From: Hyphomicrobiales bacterium
GTDB taxonomy: Bacteria > Pseudomonadota > Alphaproteobacteria > Rhizobiales > Methyloligellaceae
Length of the DNA: 50,223 bases
Direction: 5' to 3'
NCBI GenBank assembly: GCA_021775575.1
Contig: JAJFHO010000279.1
Span: 1-50,223, forward strand
Part shown: in pieces, positions 1-8,282 of the stretch
How positions within the stretch are numbered: position 1 is the first letter of the stretch
Layout: each line of letters begins with the position of its first letter
Program-made: the position numbers and the translations under genes
Notes under the pieces: generated by a model
Seen by the model: only the letters and a program-made list of their open reading frames with translations
The model's database searches: none
What the model was told of the DNA's origin: nothing

Positions 1-266
1 CGCCACTGCCTGCGTTATAAGAACTTGAAAATCATGAAGATTTCCCGCGTTCTTCTGCCTTGTCAGAGACAAAATCCACTGCGTGGAATGGACGATATTT
101 ATGAGTTCTCAACCTAATCCATGACCTAGCCGTTCACCCCGGACCAACCTTCATCCTTTGCATGGATTGATTTTACAGCAGCAATCATTAGTCTAACGCC
201 GAGATTGGACCGACGGGTCGATTGCCCGAGCTTCGTATTGCAAACATGAGCGTTGAGGTAACTTAC
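1..266. other. Non-coding leader region before the cytochrome gene
   Basis: No convincing gene starts here. The reverse-strand reading frame across this stretch runs antisense into the cytochrome gene and has no recognisable family features. The last ~100 bp probably carry the promoter of the cytochrome gene: TTGATT at 167-172 is a possible -35, but no matching -10 is clear. A ribosome-binding GAGG at 255-258 sits 8 bp before the chosen cytochrome start. Confidence 0.5.
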
Positions 267-656
267 ATGAAATCTGCACTGAAACTCACTGTCGCCGCAC
301 TGGCTCTCGTTTCCTTTGCCGGAATCGCGCAGGCCGAAGGCGATGCCGCAAAAGGCGAAAAAATCTTTAAAAAATGCAAAGCCTGCCACAAAGTTGGCGA
401 AAAAGCGAAGAAGGGTGTAGGCCCGGCGCTCAATGGCATTATCGGCCAAAAAGCCGGCGTCCAGGAAGGCTACAAATATTCCAAGGCCATGGTCACACAG
501 GGCGAAGGCGGACTGACCTGGACCGACGAAAACCTCGATGCTTATCTGACCAAACCGAAAAAGCTGGTGCCGGGCACAAAGATGGCCTTTCCGGGCCTGA
601 AGAAGCCCGAGGACCGCGCCGATATCATCGCCTATCTGAAAAAGTTCACGCCATAG
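267..656 (+). CDS. Periplasmic class I c-type cytochrome (cytochrome c2/c550-like)
   Basis: A 129-residue soluble electron carrier of the periplasm. Residues 1-23 are a Sec signal peptide (Lys at 2 and 6, hydrophobic core, AQA/E cleavage). The haem-binding motif CKACH is at 37-41. Met106 in PGTKMAFPG is the expected sixth ligand, and the C-terminal helix pattern (DRADIIAYLKK) is typical of mitochondrial-type cytochromes c. The ATG at 267 is chosen because GAGG lies 8 bp upstream and the signal peptide begins there; an upstream in-frame start at 222 would add 15 residues before the signal sequence. The protein is very Lys-rich, which suits docking to an oxidase or reductase. It lies upstream of the lactate operon but is separated from it by a strong terminator, so any role in taking electrons from lactate oxidation is only an inference. 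Confidence 0.93.
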   Translation: MKSALKLTVAALALVSFAGIAQAEGDAAKGEKIFKKCKACHKVGEKAKKGVGPALNGIIGQKAGVQEGYKYSKAMVTQGEGGLTWTDENLDAYLTKPKKLVPGTKMAFPGLKKPEDRADIIAYLKKFTP

Positions 657-706
657 GGCAGACCGCAATACCGGCCGGCATTTCACGGCCTCACGGATAC
701 TGGTTT

Positions 707-734
707 AAAGGCCCGGGCGGATGCCCGGGCCTTT
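707..734 (+). terminator. Hairpin terminator after cytochrome c
   Basis: A perfect 12-bp inverted repeat (AAAGGCCCGGGC, loop GGAT, GCCCGGGCCTTT) begins 50 bp after the cytochrome stop codon. The stem ends in AAA/TTT and is followed by ACTTTG, so the U-tract is short but the stem is very stable. It separates the cytochrome gene from the lactate operon. Confidence 0.8.
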
Positions 735-903
735 ACTTTGAGTCTGGTATTTGCGTGACGTTTTGGAAACTCGTCCCTCGCACGGCAATAGTGTAGCGTT
801 GGTTGGCGCAAAGGCCGTCATAGACCGGAATTTGCGACTGTCGGTTTTGCGGCAGGAGGTCGACACGCAAGCACGTATGCCGCTCTACTCGGGAGGAAAT
901 AGC

Positions 904-1695
904 GTGGATCAAACGACTGGCCCCCGATCAGACAACCCGCGCGTTGGCCTGTTCGTTACCTGCCTTGTCGATCTGTTCCGCCCGTCGGTTGGCTTCGCCG
1001 CGATCAAGCTGATCGAGCAATCGGGATGCCGGGTCGAGGTTCCGCGCGGCCAGACATGCTGCGGACAGCCGGCGTATAATTCCGGCGATAAGGCGGACAC
1101 CCGCGCAATCGCCCGCGCCACCATCGAGGCCTTCGAGCCCTATGACTATATTGTGGCGCCGTCGGGCTCCTGCGCCGGGATGCTCAAGATGCACTATCCC
1201 GACCTGTTCGGGGACGATCCGGATATGGGCCCGCGCGCGGAAGCCTTTGCAGACAAGGTCCACGAGTTGATTTCATTCCTTGTCGACGAGCGCGGCGTAA
1301 AAAATGTGGAAGCCCGTTACGAGGGCAAAGTGACCTATCACGACAGTTGTGCGGGGCTGCGCGAGCTGGGGGTCAAGCAACAGCCGCGGATATTACTGGA
1401 AGGCGTGCAGGGACTCGAACTTGACGAAATGGAGGATAGCGAAATCTGCTGTGGCTTCGGCGGCACATTTTCAATCAAATATCCAGACATCTCCAACGCC
1501 ATCGTCGGGAAGAAAACCGCAAATATTTCAGCCTCTGGCGCCGGCTGCCTTTTGGCCGGCGATTTGGGGTGCCTGATGAACATGACGGGTAAACTCACCC
1601 GCGAGGGAAAGTCCATTGAGGCGCGCCATATCGCCGAAATCCTCGCCGGCATGACCGATGAACCTCCAATCGGCGGTTCGGGAGACGCGCAGTGA
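904..1695 (+). CDS. lutA: L-lactate utilization protein LutA (CCG-domain Fe-S oxidoreductase)
   Basis: A 263-residue cytoplasmic protein of the LutA/LldE/GlpC-like family with two cysteine-rich (CCG) domains. The first holds C52-C53-G and C90, the second C149 and C182-C183-G. Such domains bind a non-cubane or 4Fe-4S cluster and work with LutB and LutC to oxidise L-lactate to pyruvate. I chose the GTG at 904 because GGAGG (892-896) is 7 bp upstream and the conserved N-terminus (VGLFVTCLVDLFRP) starts soon after. An in-frame ATG at 877 is possible but poorly placed relative to its AGGAGG. The gene overlaps lutB by 4 bp (GTGA), implying translational coupling. No lutP/lldP permease or lutR regulator is adjacent. 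Confidence 0.9.
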   Translation: MDQTTGPRSDNPRVGLFVTCLVDLFRPSVGFAAIKLIEQSGCRVEVPRGQTCCGQPAYNSGDKADTRAIARATIEAFEPYDYIVAPSGSCAGMLKMHYPDLFGDDPDMGPRAEAFADKVHELISFLVDERGVKNVEARYEGKVTYHDSCAGLRELGVKQQPRILLEGVQGLELDEMEDSEICCGFGGTFSIKYPDISNAIVGKKTANISASGAGCLLAGDLGCLMNMTGKLTREGKSIEARHIAEILAGMTDEPPIGGSGDAQ

Positions 1696-3113
1696 AGCCC
1701 GCATCGCGGTCCTTCAAGGAGAATGCCGTAAAGGCGCTCCACGATGACGGGTTGCAGCAAGCATTGGGAAAAGTGCGCTACGGTTTCGTGGCCAACCGCG
1801 CCAAGGCGCGCGCCAACCTGCCCGAATTCGAGACCCTGCGCGACCAGGCCCGCGCGATCAAGGAGCACACCCTCGCCCATCTCGACGTCTATCTCGAAGA
1901 GTATGAAAAGAAGGTCGTGGAATCGGGCGGCCATGTGCATTGGGCGCCGAGCGCTGCCGACGCCCGCGACATCATTTTGCGGCTTTGCCAGGATGCCGGC
2001 GCGCATACGGTCACCAAGGGGAAGTCGATGGTCGGCGAGGAGATCGGCATCAACGATCACCTTGAGGCGGCCGGAATAAAGGCCGTCGAAACCGATCTTG
2101 GCGAATATCTGATTCAGATACGTCATGAACCGCCAAGCCACATCATCGCGCCAGCCATTCATCTGACCAAGGCTCAGGTCGAGGCCGACTTTCGTGACAG
2201 GCACAAGGATCTGCCGCAAGACCGCATTCTGGAGGAACCCGCTCAACTTGTTGCGGAGGCGCGCGCTGTCTTGCGGGAACAGTTCCTCGCCGCCGATGTC
2301 GGCATCACCGGCGCCAACCTGCTGATCGCCGAAACCGGCACATCGGTGATTGTGACCAATGAGGGCAATGGCGATCTGACGCAATGCCTGCCGCGCATGC
2401 ATATCGTTATTGCCTCGATCGAAAAAGCGGTTCCGACGCTGGAGGACGCATGCACGATCCTGCGGGTGCTCGCCCGCTCGGCGACAGGACAGGAATTCGC
2501 TACCTACAACACCTTTTCCACCGGCCCGAAACGCCCCGAAGATCCCGACGGACCGGAGGAGTATCACGTCGTTTTGCTCGATAACGGCCGCACGGAAATG
2601 CTTGGCGGTGAATTTCACGACATGCTGCGCTGCATCCGCTGCGGCGCCTGCATGAACCATTGCCCGGTATATGGCGCGGTCGGCGGCCATGCCTATGGCT
2701 GGGTCTATCCCGGACCCATGGGCTCGGTACTGACGCCGTCGCTGATCGGCATCGACGAGGCCGGACACCTGCCCAACGCGTCGACTTTTTGCGGACGTTG
2801 CGAGTCAGTCTGCCCGATGCGCATCCCGCTACCGAAAATGATGAGGCATTGGCGCGAACGCGAATTTGAAAAAGGCAATATGCCGGCGGGCTTCAGGCTC
2901 GGATTGAAATTATGGGCCTTTGCGGCACGGCGTCCCCGCCTTTATCAGACATTAATGGGACTGGGGATGCCGGTAATGGCGAAACTGGCCAGCAAAAAGC
3001 GCCGGTTTGCCTGGCTGCCGCTTGCCGGTGGCTGGACCCGTCATCGCGATCTTCCGGCGCCGCAGGGCAAAACCTTTCAGACGCTGTGGCGTGAACAAAA
3101 CGGACGGCAATGA
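1692..3113 (+). CDS. lutB: L-lactate utilization protein LutB (2x 4Fe-4S, LUD domain)
   Basis: A 473-residue Fe-S protein of the LutB/YkgF family. The N-terminal ~300 residues form the LUD domain, with the family-typical stretches around residues 90-115 (TKGKSMVGEEIGIN) and 215-235 (GITGANLLIAETGT). Two ferredoxin-like clusters follow: CxxCxxCxxxCP from C314 and CxxCxxxCP from C367. A C-terminal tail rich in Arg/Trp/Leu matches the DUF3390-type end of the family. Its start is a GTG overlapping the lutA stop codon, and its end overlaps lutC by 4 bp (ATGA), so lutABC is one coupled operon. LutB probably passes electrons from lactate to the quinone pool. Confidence 0.93.
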   Translation: MKPASRSFKENAVKALHDDGLQQALGKVRYGFVANRAKARANLPEFETLRDQARAIKEHTLAHLDVYLEEYEKKVVESGGHVHWAPSAADARDIILRLCQDAGAHTVTKGKSMVGEEIGINDHLEAAGIKAVETDLGEYLIQIRHEPPSHIIAPAIHLTKAQVEADFRDRHKDLPQDRILEEPAQLVAEARAVLREQFLAADVGITGANLLIAETGTSVIVTNEGNGDLTQCLPRMHIVIASIEKAVPTLEDACTILRVLARSATGQEFATYNTFSTGPKRPEDPDGPEEYHVVLLDNGRTEMLGGEFHDMLRCIRCGACMNHCPVYGAVGGHAYGWVYPGPMGSVLTPSLIGIDEAGHLPNASTFCGRCESVCPMRIPLPKMMRHWREREFEKGNMPAGFRLGLKLWAFAARRPRLYQTLMGLGMPVMAKLASKKRRFAWLPLAGGWTRHRDLPAPQGKTFQTLWREQNGRQ

Positions 3114-3790
3114 GCAACAGTTCGCAACGCAGCGCGGTGCTTGACGCCATTCGCTTGTCCCTCGGTGTCAAGGAAGGCGAAAAATCACGCGAAACGCCGG
3201 CTCGCAAGCGGCTGGAACGGCATCCTCATAACATTGTTCCGGAGCGGGCAAGACGCGGCGCCAAGGCCAGCATTTCGCTTTTTAACGAAACGCTTGAGGG
3301 ACAGGGCGCAACCGTGAACCGCGTCAAGACTCTGGCAGCGGTACCAGAATTGGTTGCCGCCTATTTGCGCTCGAACAATCTTCCAGCCGAATTCCGCACC
3401 GGCGACGACAATCTGCTGGCGAAAATTCCATGGGGAAAAACACCTTCGCTGACGCGCCAGCAAGGCAGAGGCCAGGGAAGCGACGCGGTGACGATGAGCC
3501 GCGCCATCGCCGCGGCGGCGGAGACCGGCACGCTTTTTCTCACATCGGGCCCCGACAATCCGACAACGCTTAATTTTCTGCCAGACACGCACATCGCCCT
3601 CATACGGGCCGGCGATATTCTCGGCTCATATGAAGATGCCTGGAATAGGCTGCGGGACTCCTATGGAGAACGAAGCCTGCCGCGCGCCGTAAACCTGATT
3701 TCGGGACCATCCAGAACCGCCGATATCGAACAGGTCATCGTTATGGGCGCTCATGGTCCCCGGCGATTTTTCGTCATTATCGTCGGCTGA
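3110..3790 (+). CDS. lutC: L-lactate utilization protein LutC (LUD domain)
   Basis: A 226-residue member of the LutC/YkgG family (LUD/DUF162 domain). The family core is visible at about residues 135-175 (AAAAETGTLFL, then PTTLNFLPDTHIAL) and at the end (GPSRTADIEQVIVMGAHGPRR), where the SRTADIE motif is diagnostic. The first 60 residues are basic and less conserved. LutC is the small partner of the LutABC L-lactate dehydrogenase complex and has no cysteine cluster of its own. Its ATG overlaps the lutB stop codon. The next gene is a glycan enzyme beyond a gap of about 140 bp, so the lactate operon probably ends here. Confidence 0.92.
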   Translation: MSNSSQRSAVLDAIRLSLGVKEGEKSRETPARKRLERHPHNIVPERARRGAKASISLFNETLEGQGATVNRVKTLAAVPELVAAYLRSNNLPAEFRTGDDNLLAKIPWGKTPSLTRQQGRGQGSDAVTMSRAIAAAAETGTLFLTSGPDNPTTLNFLPDTHIALIRAGDILGSYEDAWNRLRDSYGERSLPRAVNLISGPSRTADIEQVIVMGAHGPRRFFVIIVG

Positions 3791-3927
3791 TCCCGTAACC
3801 TTATCGGCGGGGCCGGTATTCTCTTGGGCAACTGCTTCCGCTATGGTCCGCGGCGCAGTTGTCTTCGGCCAGCCAGATGGAGTCCGCGCAAGCGTCCGCA
3901 ACCGCGTCGTTCAGCAGGGAGCAAAAA

Positions 3928-5919
3928 GTGGCAAGTCCCGGTAACAGATTTCGGCAGTTGCTGATCGATATGCCCCGCTGGCTCAAGCGGGTGATGCTTG
4001 TCGTCGCCGATTTCTGGATTCTGAGCTTCGCCCTTTGGGCGGCTTTTTCGCTACGGCTAAGCACGCTCTACTGGCCGCCGGATCCCAATACCGCTTATTT
4101 GCTCGCATTCGCGCCGGTTATCGGGGTGGCTACCTTTTATGCTCGCGGTCTCTACCACCTGGTAACCCGCTATTTCGGCCAGGAGGCAGCGGCGCGCATC
4201 TACATTACGATCGCCATGGCTGTCCTGATCTGGGCGCTGTTGCTGCTCATGGTGGGTAATACGGGCGTCCCGCGTTCGGTCGTTATTATCTATGGGCTTC
4301 TGGCGGCCGGTCTGATCCGTCTGAGCAGACATTTTGCCGGCTGGGTTCTCAAGGCCGTCCCGAACGCGACGCCGGCGAAGCTTGATCCGCGGCCGCGGGT
4401 GCTGATTTACGGCGCCGGCGCCGCCGGCGTGCAGCTGCTACGCGCCCTGAACGAAAGCCGGGAATACAATCCGGTCGCCTTTGTTGACGATGACAAGTCC
4501 CTGTGGGGACAGGCCATTCAGAAAATGAAGGTCTATCGTCCGCAAAAGATCGAAAAGCTGATCGAGCGCACCGACGTGAAAGAAGTATTCCTGGCGATTT
4601 CCTCCGCTCCCCTGCATCAGCGGCGCGCTGTAATCCGGTCGCTGGAGCAACTTCCTGTCGTCGTCAAGACGTTGCCGGCCCTTGAGGACATCGCGTCGGG
4701 CCGGGTCCAGATATCGGATCTGAGGCCAATTGATGTCGAAGATCTGCTCGGTCGCGATCCCGTCCCGGCCGACGACAGCCTTTTGTATGGCGACATCCGG
4801 GACAAGTCGGTGATGATTACCGGCGCCGGCGGTTCCATCGGGTCGGAACTGACCCGTCAGGCCCTGCGTCTCGGACCCCGGCGGCTTGTTTTGTTTGAGC
4901 TTTCGGAAGTGGCTCTGTACGACATCGAATCGGAAACGCGGACGATTCTTGCGTCATTGCATGAATCCGGTGACGGCGACGCAAAGCCCCCCGAGATCAT
5001 ATCCGTGCTCGGCTCGGTTCTCGATGAGCGGCTTGTCAAGCAAACGCTCGAATTCCACGGCGTCGAAACAATTTACCACGCCGCCGCCTACAAACATGTG
5101 CCGATTGTCGAGGAAAACCCTGTCACGGGACTGCGCAACAACACTTTCGGGACACTTTCCCTGGCGGAGGCGGCGATCGAAAATGGCGTCGAACGTTTCG
5201 TCTTGATCTCGACCGACAAAGCGGTACGTCCAACCAATGTCATGGGAGCCAGCAAACGCCTGGCGGAACTCATTCTCCAGGCCTTGTCGGAAATGCCGGC
5301 TGCCTCGACAGCCTTTACGATGGTCCGTTTTGGCAACGTACTCGACTCCTCCGGTTCCGTTGTGAAGCTTTTCCGAAAGCAGATACAGGATGGCGGCCCG
5401 GTCACCGTCACGCATCCCGATATCATCCGCTATTTCATGTCCATAGTCGAAGCGGCCCAACTCGTCATTCAAGCCGGAGCCATGGCGGCGGGCGGCGAGG
5501 TATTCGTGCTCGACATGGGGCACCCGGTGAAAATCGACGATCTCGCCCAGACGATGATCCGGCTCTCCGGACTGGAGGTACGCGATGAAAACAAAACCGA
5601 CGGAGATATCGCGATCGAGTATGTCGGCTTGCGACAAGGCGAGAAACTGTATGAAGAGCTTCTTATCGGCGAAAGCTCGACCGGCACCAAACATCCCCGG
5701 ATCATGAAGAATTCAGAACCATTTATTCCGCTTGCCAAACTGAAAAAAGAACTGGCCGAGCTGGAGTCGGCACTCCAAGCCAACGATACCGCAGGGATTG
5801 AATCGATCCTCCGGCGCACCGTCGAGGGATATGCGCCCGAGGGTCAGCTGCCAATGATCGATAATTCGGAAACCGGCGAAACCGAGGGATGGCCGCCGGC
5901 GTCGCGTACCCTGCATTGA
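3928..5919 (+). CDS. Membrane-bound UDP-GlcNAc-type 4,6-dehydratase (PglF/WbpM/CapD family)
   Basis: About 663 residues. Four N-terminal membrane segments (to about residue 150) are followed by a first Rossmann-like domain (LIYGAGAAGVQLLRAL), then a catalytic SDR domain with the cofactor loop TGAGGSIG at 298-305. In the active site Met439 replaces the usual Tyr and is followed by Lys443 (VMGASKR), the signature of FlaA1/WbpM/PglF C6-dehydratases that make 4-keto-6-deoxy UDP-sugars. The start is uncertain. GTG 3928 has AGGGAG 6 bp upstream; TTG 3859 and ATG 3877 are in frame but lack good ribosome-binding sites. It overlaps the next glycosyltransferase by 31 bp. With the aminotransferase at 7086 it can make a 4-amino-4,6-dideoxy sugar for a surface polysaccharide or glycoprotein. 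Confidence 0.9.
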   Translation: MASPGNRFRQLLIDMPRWLKRVMLVVADFWILSFALWAAFSLRLSTLYWPPDPNTAYLLAFAPVIGVATFYARGLYHLVTRYFGQEAAARIYITIAMAVLIWALLLLMVGNTGVPRSVVIIYGLLAAGLIRLSRHFAGWVLKAVPNATPAKLDPRPRVLIYGAGAAGVQLLRALNESREYNPVAFVDDDKSLWGQAIQKMKVYRPQKIEKLIERTDVKEVFLAISSAPLHQRRAVIRSLEQLPVVVKTLPALEDIASGRVQISDLRPIDVEDLLGRDPVPADDSLLYGDIRDKSVMITGAGGSIGSELTRQALRLGPRRLVLFELSEVALYDIESETRTILASLHESGDGDAKPPEIISVLGSVLDERLVKQTLEFHGVETIYHAAAYKHVPIVEENPVTGLRNNTFGTLSLAEAAIENGVERFVLISTDKAVRPTNVMGASKRLAELILQALSEMPAASTAFTMVRFGNVLDSSGSVVKLFRKQIQDGGPVTVTHPDIIRYFMSIVEAAQLVIQAGAMAAGGEVFVLDMGHPVKIDDLAQTMIRLSGLEVRDENKTDGDIAIEYVGLRQGEKLYEELLIGESSTGTKHPRIMKNSEPFIPLAKLKKELAELESALQANDTAGIESILRRTVEGYAPEGQLPMIDNSETGETEGWPPASRTLH

Positions 5920-7070
5920 CCATCGATCGAGCACCGCAGCGCGTCGCATTCGTAGCTTCCTATGCTCCGTCGCTCACCGGGTTTCGCGGCCCTCTCATTC
6001 GCGAGATTATTGCGCGCGGCCATAAATTGCTGTGCGCCGCCCCGGATTTCGATGACCAAACCCGCTCCAAGCTGATGGGATGGGGCGCGGAAACATACAC
6101 TATTCCTCTTGGCCGAACCGGCCTCAATCCTCTGCGCGACCTTGCGACGGCGCGTGCATTGACGAAGCTTTTTACTGACTGGCGTCCCGACCTTGTCATG
6201 GGCTACACGCCCAAACCGGCGATCTACGCCACGCTTGCCGCCAGGAAAGCCGGCGTGCCCCGCATCATTCCCATGATAACGGGTCTCGGTTACGCTTTTC
6301 TGGAAGGCGGTGGCGTCAAACGCAAAATTATTCGCCGCGTCATGGCCGTGCTCTACGCCCGCGCTTTTTCAGCAAGCCATGGTGTTATTTTTCACAATAA
6401 CGAAGATTGCGGGGTTTTTGCCGAACTGGGATTATTGCCGGAGGGCCTTCCGGTCACCGTCGTACGCGGATCGGGTGTCGATCTCGCCCATTTCAGCCGT
6501 TGCCCCCTGCCCTCTCTCGACGATGGCGTTACCTTTTTGATGATCGCCCGGCTGGTTGGCTACAAGGGCGTGGAGGAATATTGCCAGGCCGCCGGAATGC
6601 TGGCCAACCTCGGCGTAAAGGCGCGTTGGCTGCTCGTCGGCCCGCCCGAAACCGGACCGGCGGGCTTCCCTCTATCGGAACTCCGCAAATATGAAGATGT
6701 GGTCACCTATCTGGGTTCCAGCAAAGACGTGCGCCAGCATCTTCGCCAATGCCATGTCTATGTGCTGCCTTCTTATGGTGAAGGCATGCCGCGCACCGTC
6801 CTTGAGGCGCTGGCGACGGGACGGCCGATCATAACGACAAGGACCCGCGGCTGCCGTGAGACCGTCCTTGAGGGCGTCAACGGATTCCTTGTCCCGATAC
6901 GCGACGCGGAATCCCTGGCCGCGGCCATGAGGAACTTTCTCGACAAACCGGACCTGATTGGCGCCATGGCGCCGGAAAGCCGAAAACTGGCGGAAGGCGA
7001 ATTCGACGTAGCCCACGTCAACAAGGCCATGTTAAAGGCACTCGGTCTCGACGCACGGGCGCCCGCATAA
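5889..7070 (+). CDS. Family 4 glycosyltransferase (PglA-like)
   Basis: A 393-residue GT-B glycosyltransferase. The N-terminal acceptor domain has the family pattern (VAFVASYAPSLTGFRGPL, then GYTPKPAIYATLAARKAGVPR). The C-terminal donor domain carries the EX7E motif of GT4 retaining enzymes in YGEGMPRTVLEALATG. It most resembles PglA and WbpY-type enzymes that extend an undecaprenyl-linked amino sugar. The ATG at 5889 overlaps the dehydratase by 31 bp and has GAGGG directly before it, so spacing is short; translation may depend on coupling. It sits between the dehydratase and the aminotransferase, suggesting it transfers or extends the sugar they produce. Confidence 0.88.
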   Translation: MAAGVAYPALTIDRAPQRVAFVASYAPSLTGFRGPLIREIIARGHKLLCAAPDFDDQTRSKLMGWGAETYTIPLGRTGLNPLRDLATARALTKLFTDWRPDLVMGYTPKPAIYATLAARKAGVPRIIPMITGLGYAFLEGGGVKRKIIRRVMAVLYARAFSASHGVIFHNNEDCGVFAELGLLPEGLPVTVVRGSGVDLAHFSRCPLPSLDDGVTFLMIARLVGYKGVEEYCQAAGMLANLGVKARWLLVGPPETGPAGFPLSELRKYEDVVTYLGSSKDVRQHLRQCHVYVLPSYGEGMPRTVLEALATGRPIITTRTRGCRETVLEGVNGFLVPIRDAESLAAAMRNFLDKPDLIGAMAPESRKLAEGEFDVAHVNKAMLKALGLDARAPA

Positions 7071-7085
7071 GAATGAGTTGCACCG

Positions 7086-8264
7086 ATGAAAATGCCCGAC
7101 CAGCCTGAAACCAGCGAAGCCTGGCCCTTCTTCGGCCCGGATGAAATCGACGCGGTCGCGGACGTTCTTCGCTCCGGCGAGGTCAACCAATGGACCGGAA
7201 AGCGCGTCCAGGCTTTCGAAAAAGCATGCGCGGAGCGCTTTGCCATGCCCCACGCAGTTGCCGTCGCCAACGGTTCGCTGGCGCTGGAACTGGCGTTGCA
7301 CGCGCTTGGCATCGGTTCGGGCGATGAGGTCATCGTCGCCGCCAGCAGTTTCGTCGCCTCGGCAAGCTGCGTATCGCTTGCCGGCGCGACGCCGGTCTTC
7401 GCCGATGTGGAAAAGCTGACCCAGAATATTTCGGCGGAAACAATCGAACCGTGGATTACGGAAAAAACCAGGGCGGTTATCCCGGTTCATCTCGCCGGTT
7501 GGCCCGTTGACATGACACCGGTCATGGAACTGGCAGACGCCCACGGTTTCGCCGTCATCGAAGACTGCGCTCAGGCGCACGGCGCCATGATCGCCGACAA
7601 GCCGGCCGGATCCTTCGGGCATGCCGCCGCCTTCTCCTTTTGCCAGGACAAGATCATGACCACCGGCGGAGAAGGCGGCATGGTTCTGCTGCGCGACGAG
7701 GACGCCATGAAAAGGGCGTGGGAATTTAAGGACCACGGCAAGAGCTGGGACAAAACGCATTCTCCAGACGCGGGCCCTGGCTTCCGCTACATACATGACG
7801 GCATCGGGACGAATTGGCGGTTGACGGAGATGCAGGCCGCGATCGGCCTTGCACAACTTGCAAAACTCGACGGATGGCTGGAGAAACGCCGCGCCAATGC
7901 CGCCATCTGGGCACGGGCGCTTGGCCAGAGCCCGGCAATCCGGACACCTCAAATACCCGCGGACGTCGGCCATGCCTTCTACAAATATAGCGTTTTCCTC
8001 GAACCGAACCGGCTGAAGGACGGCGTCGCGCGCGACGATGTGCTGGCCGGGCTTGTGAAGGGCGGCATCGACGCCAGAACGGGAATCTGTCCTGAAATTT
8101 ATCGCGAGAAAGCGTTTTCGCATCTGGAAGTCGAGCGGCGAGAGATCGCGCATGAGCTTGGCAAAACCAGCCTAATGTTCAAGGTTCACCCGACGCTGGA
8201 TCCCGATAAGCTGGAAGTGCACGCTGCCCGCGCCCGTGAGATTGTCGGAGGGTTCGAGCGCTAA
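7086..8264 (+). CDS. DegT/DnrJ/EryC1/StrS-type sugar aminotransferase (PglE-like)
   Basis: A 392-residue PLP-dependent sugar aminotransferase. The glycine/serine-rich PLP site is near residues 62-66 (NGSLALE). The aspartate/glutamine pair is in VIEDCAQAHGA (about 158-168). The Schiff-base lysine is K189 in SFCQDKIMTTGGEGG. Length and motif order fit PglE/PseC/ArnB-type enzymes. It begins 15 bp after the glycosyltransferase and would convert the 4-keto product of the dehydratase to a 4-amino sugar, the second step toward bacillosamine-like sugars. The acetyltransferase (PglD) and initiating phosphoglycosyltransferase (PglC) are not in the window, so the final sugar cannot be stated. Confidence 0.9.
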   Translation: MKMPDQPETSEAWPFFGPDEIDAVADVLRSGEVNQWTGKRVQAFEKACAERFAMPHAVAVANGSLALELALHALGIGSGDEVIVAASSFVASASCVSLAGATPVFADVEKLTQNISAETIEPWITEKTRAVIPVHLAGWPVDMTPVMELADAHGFAVIEDCAQAHGAMIADKPAGSFGHAAAFSFCQDKIMTTGGEGGMVLLRDEDAMKRAWEFKDHGKSWDKTHSPDAGPGFRYIHDGIGTNWRLTEMQAAIGLAQLAKLDGWLEKRRANAAIWARALGQSPAIRTPQIPADVGHAFYKYSVFLEPNRLKDGVARDDVLAGLVKGGIDARTGICPEIYREKAFSHLEVERREIAHELGKTSLMFKVHPTLDPDKLEVHAARAREIVGGFER

Positions 8265-8282
8265 GAAACCCAGGAGCTTGCG

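Noticed and set aside
1338-2768. Long minus-strand open frame (476 codons) opposite lutB
   Set aside because: It lies antisense to a well-supported Fe-S gene, has no family features and reflects the codon bias of GC-rich DNA.
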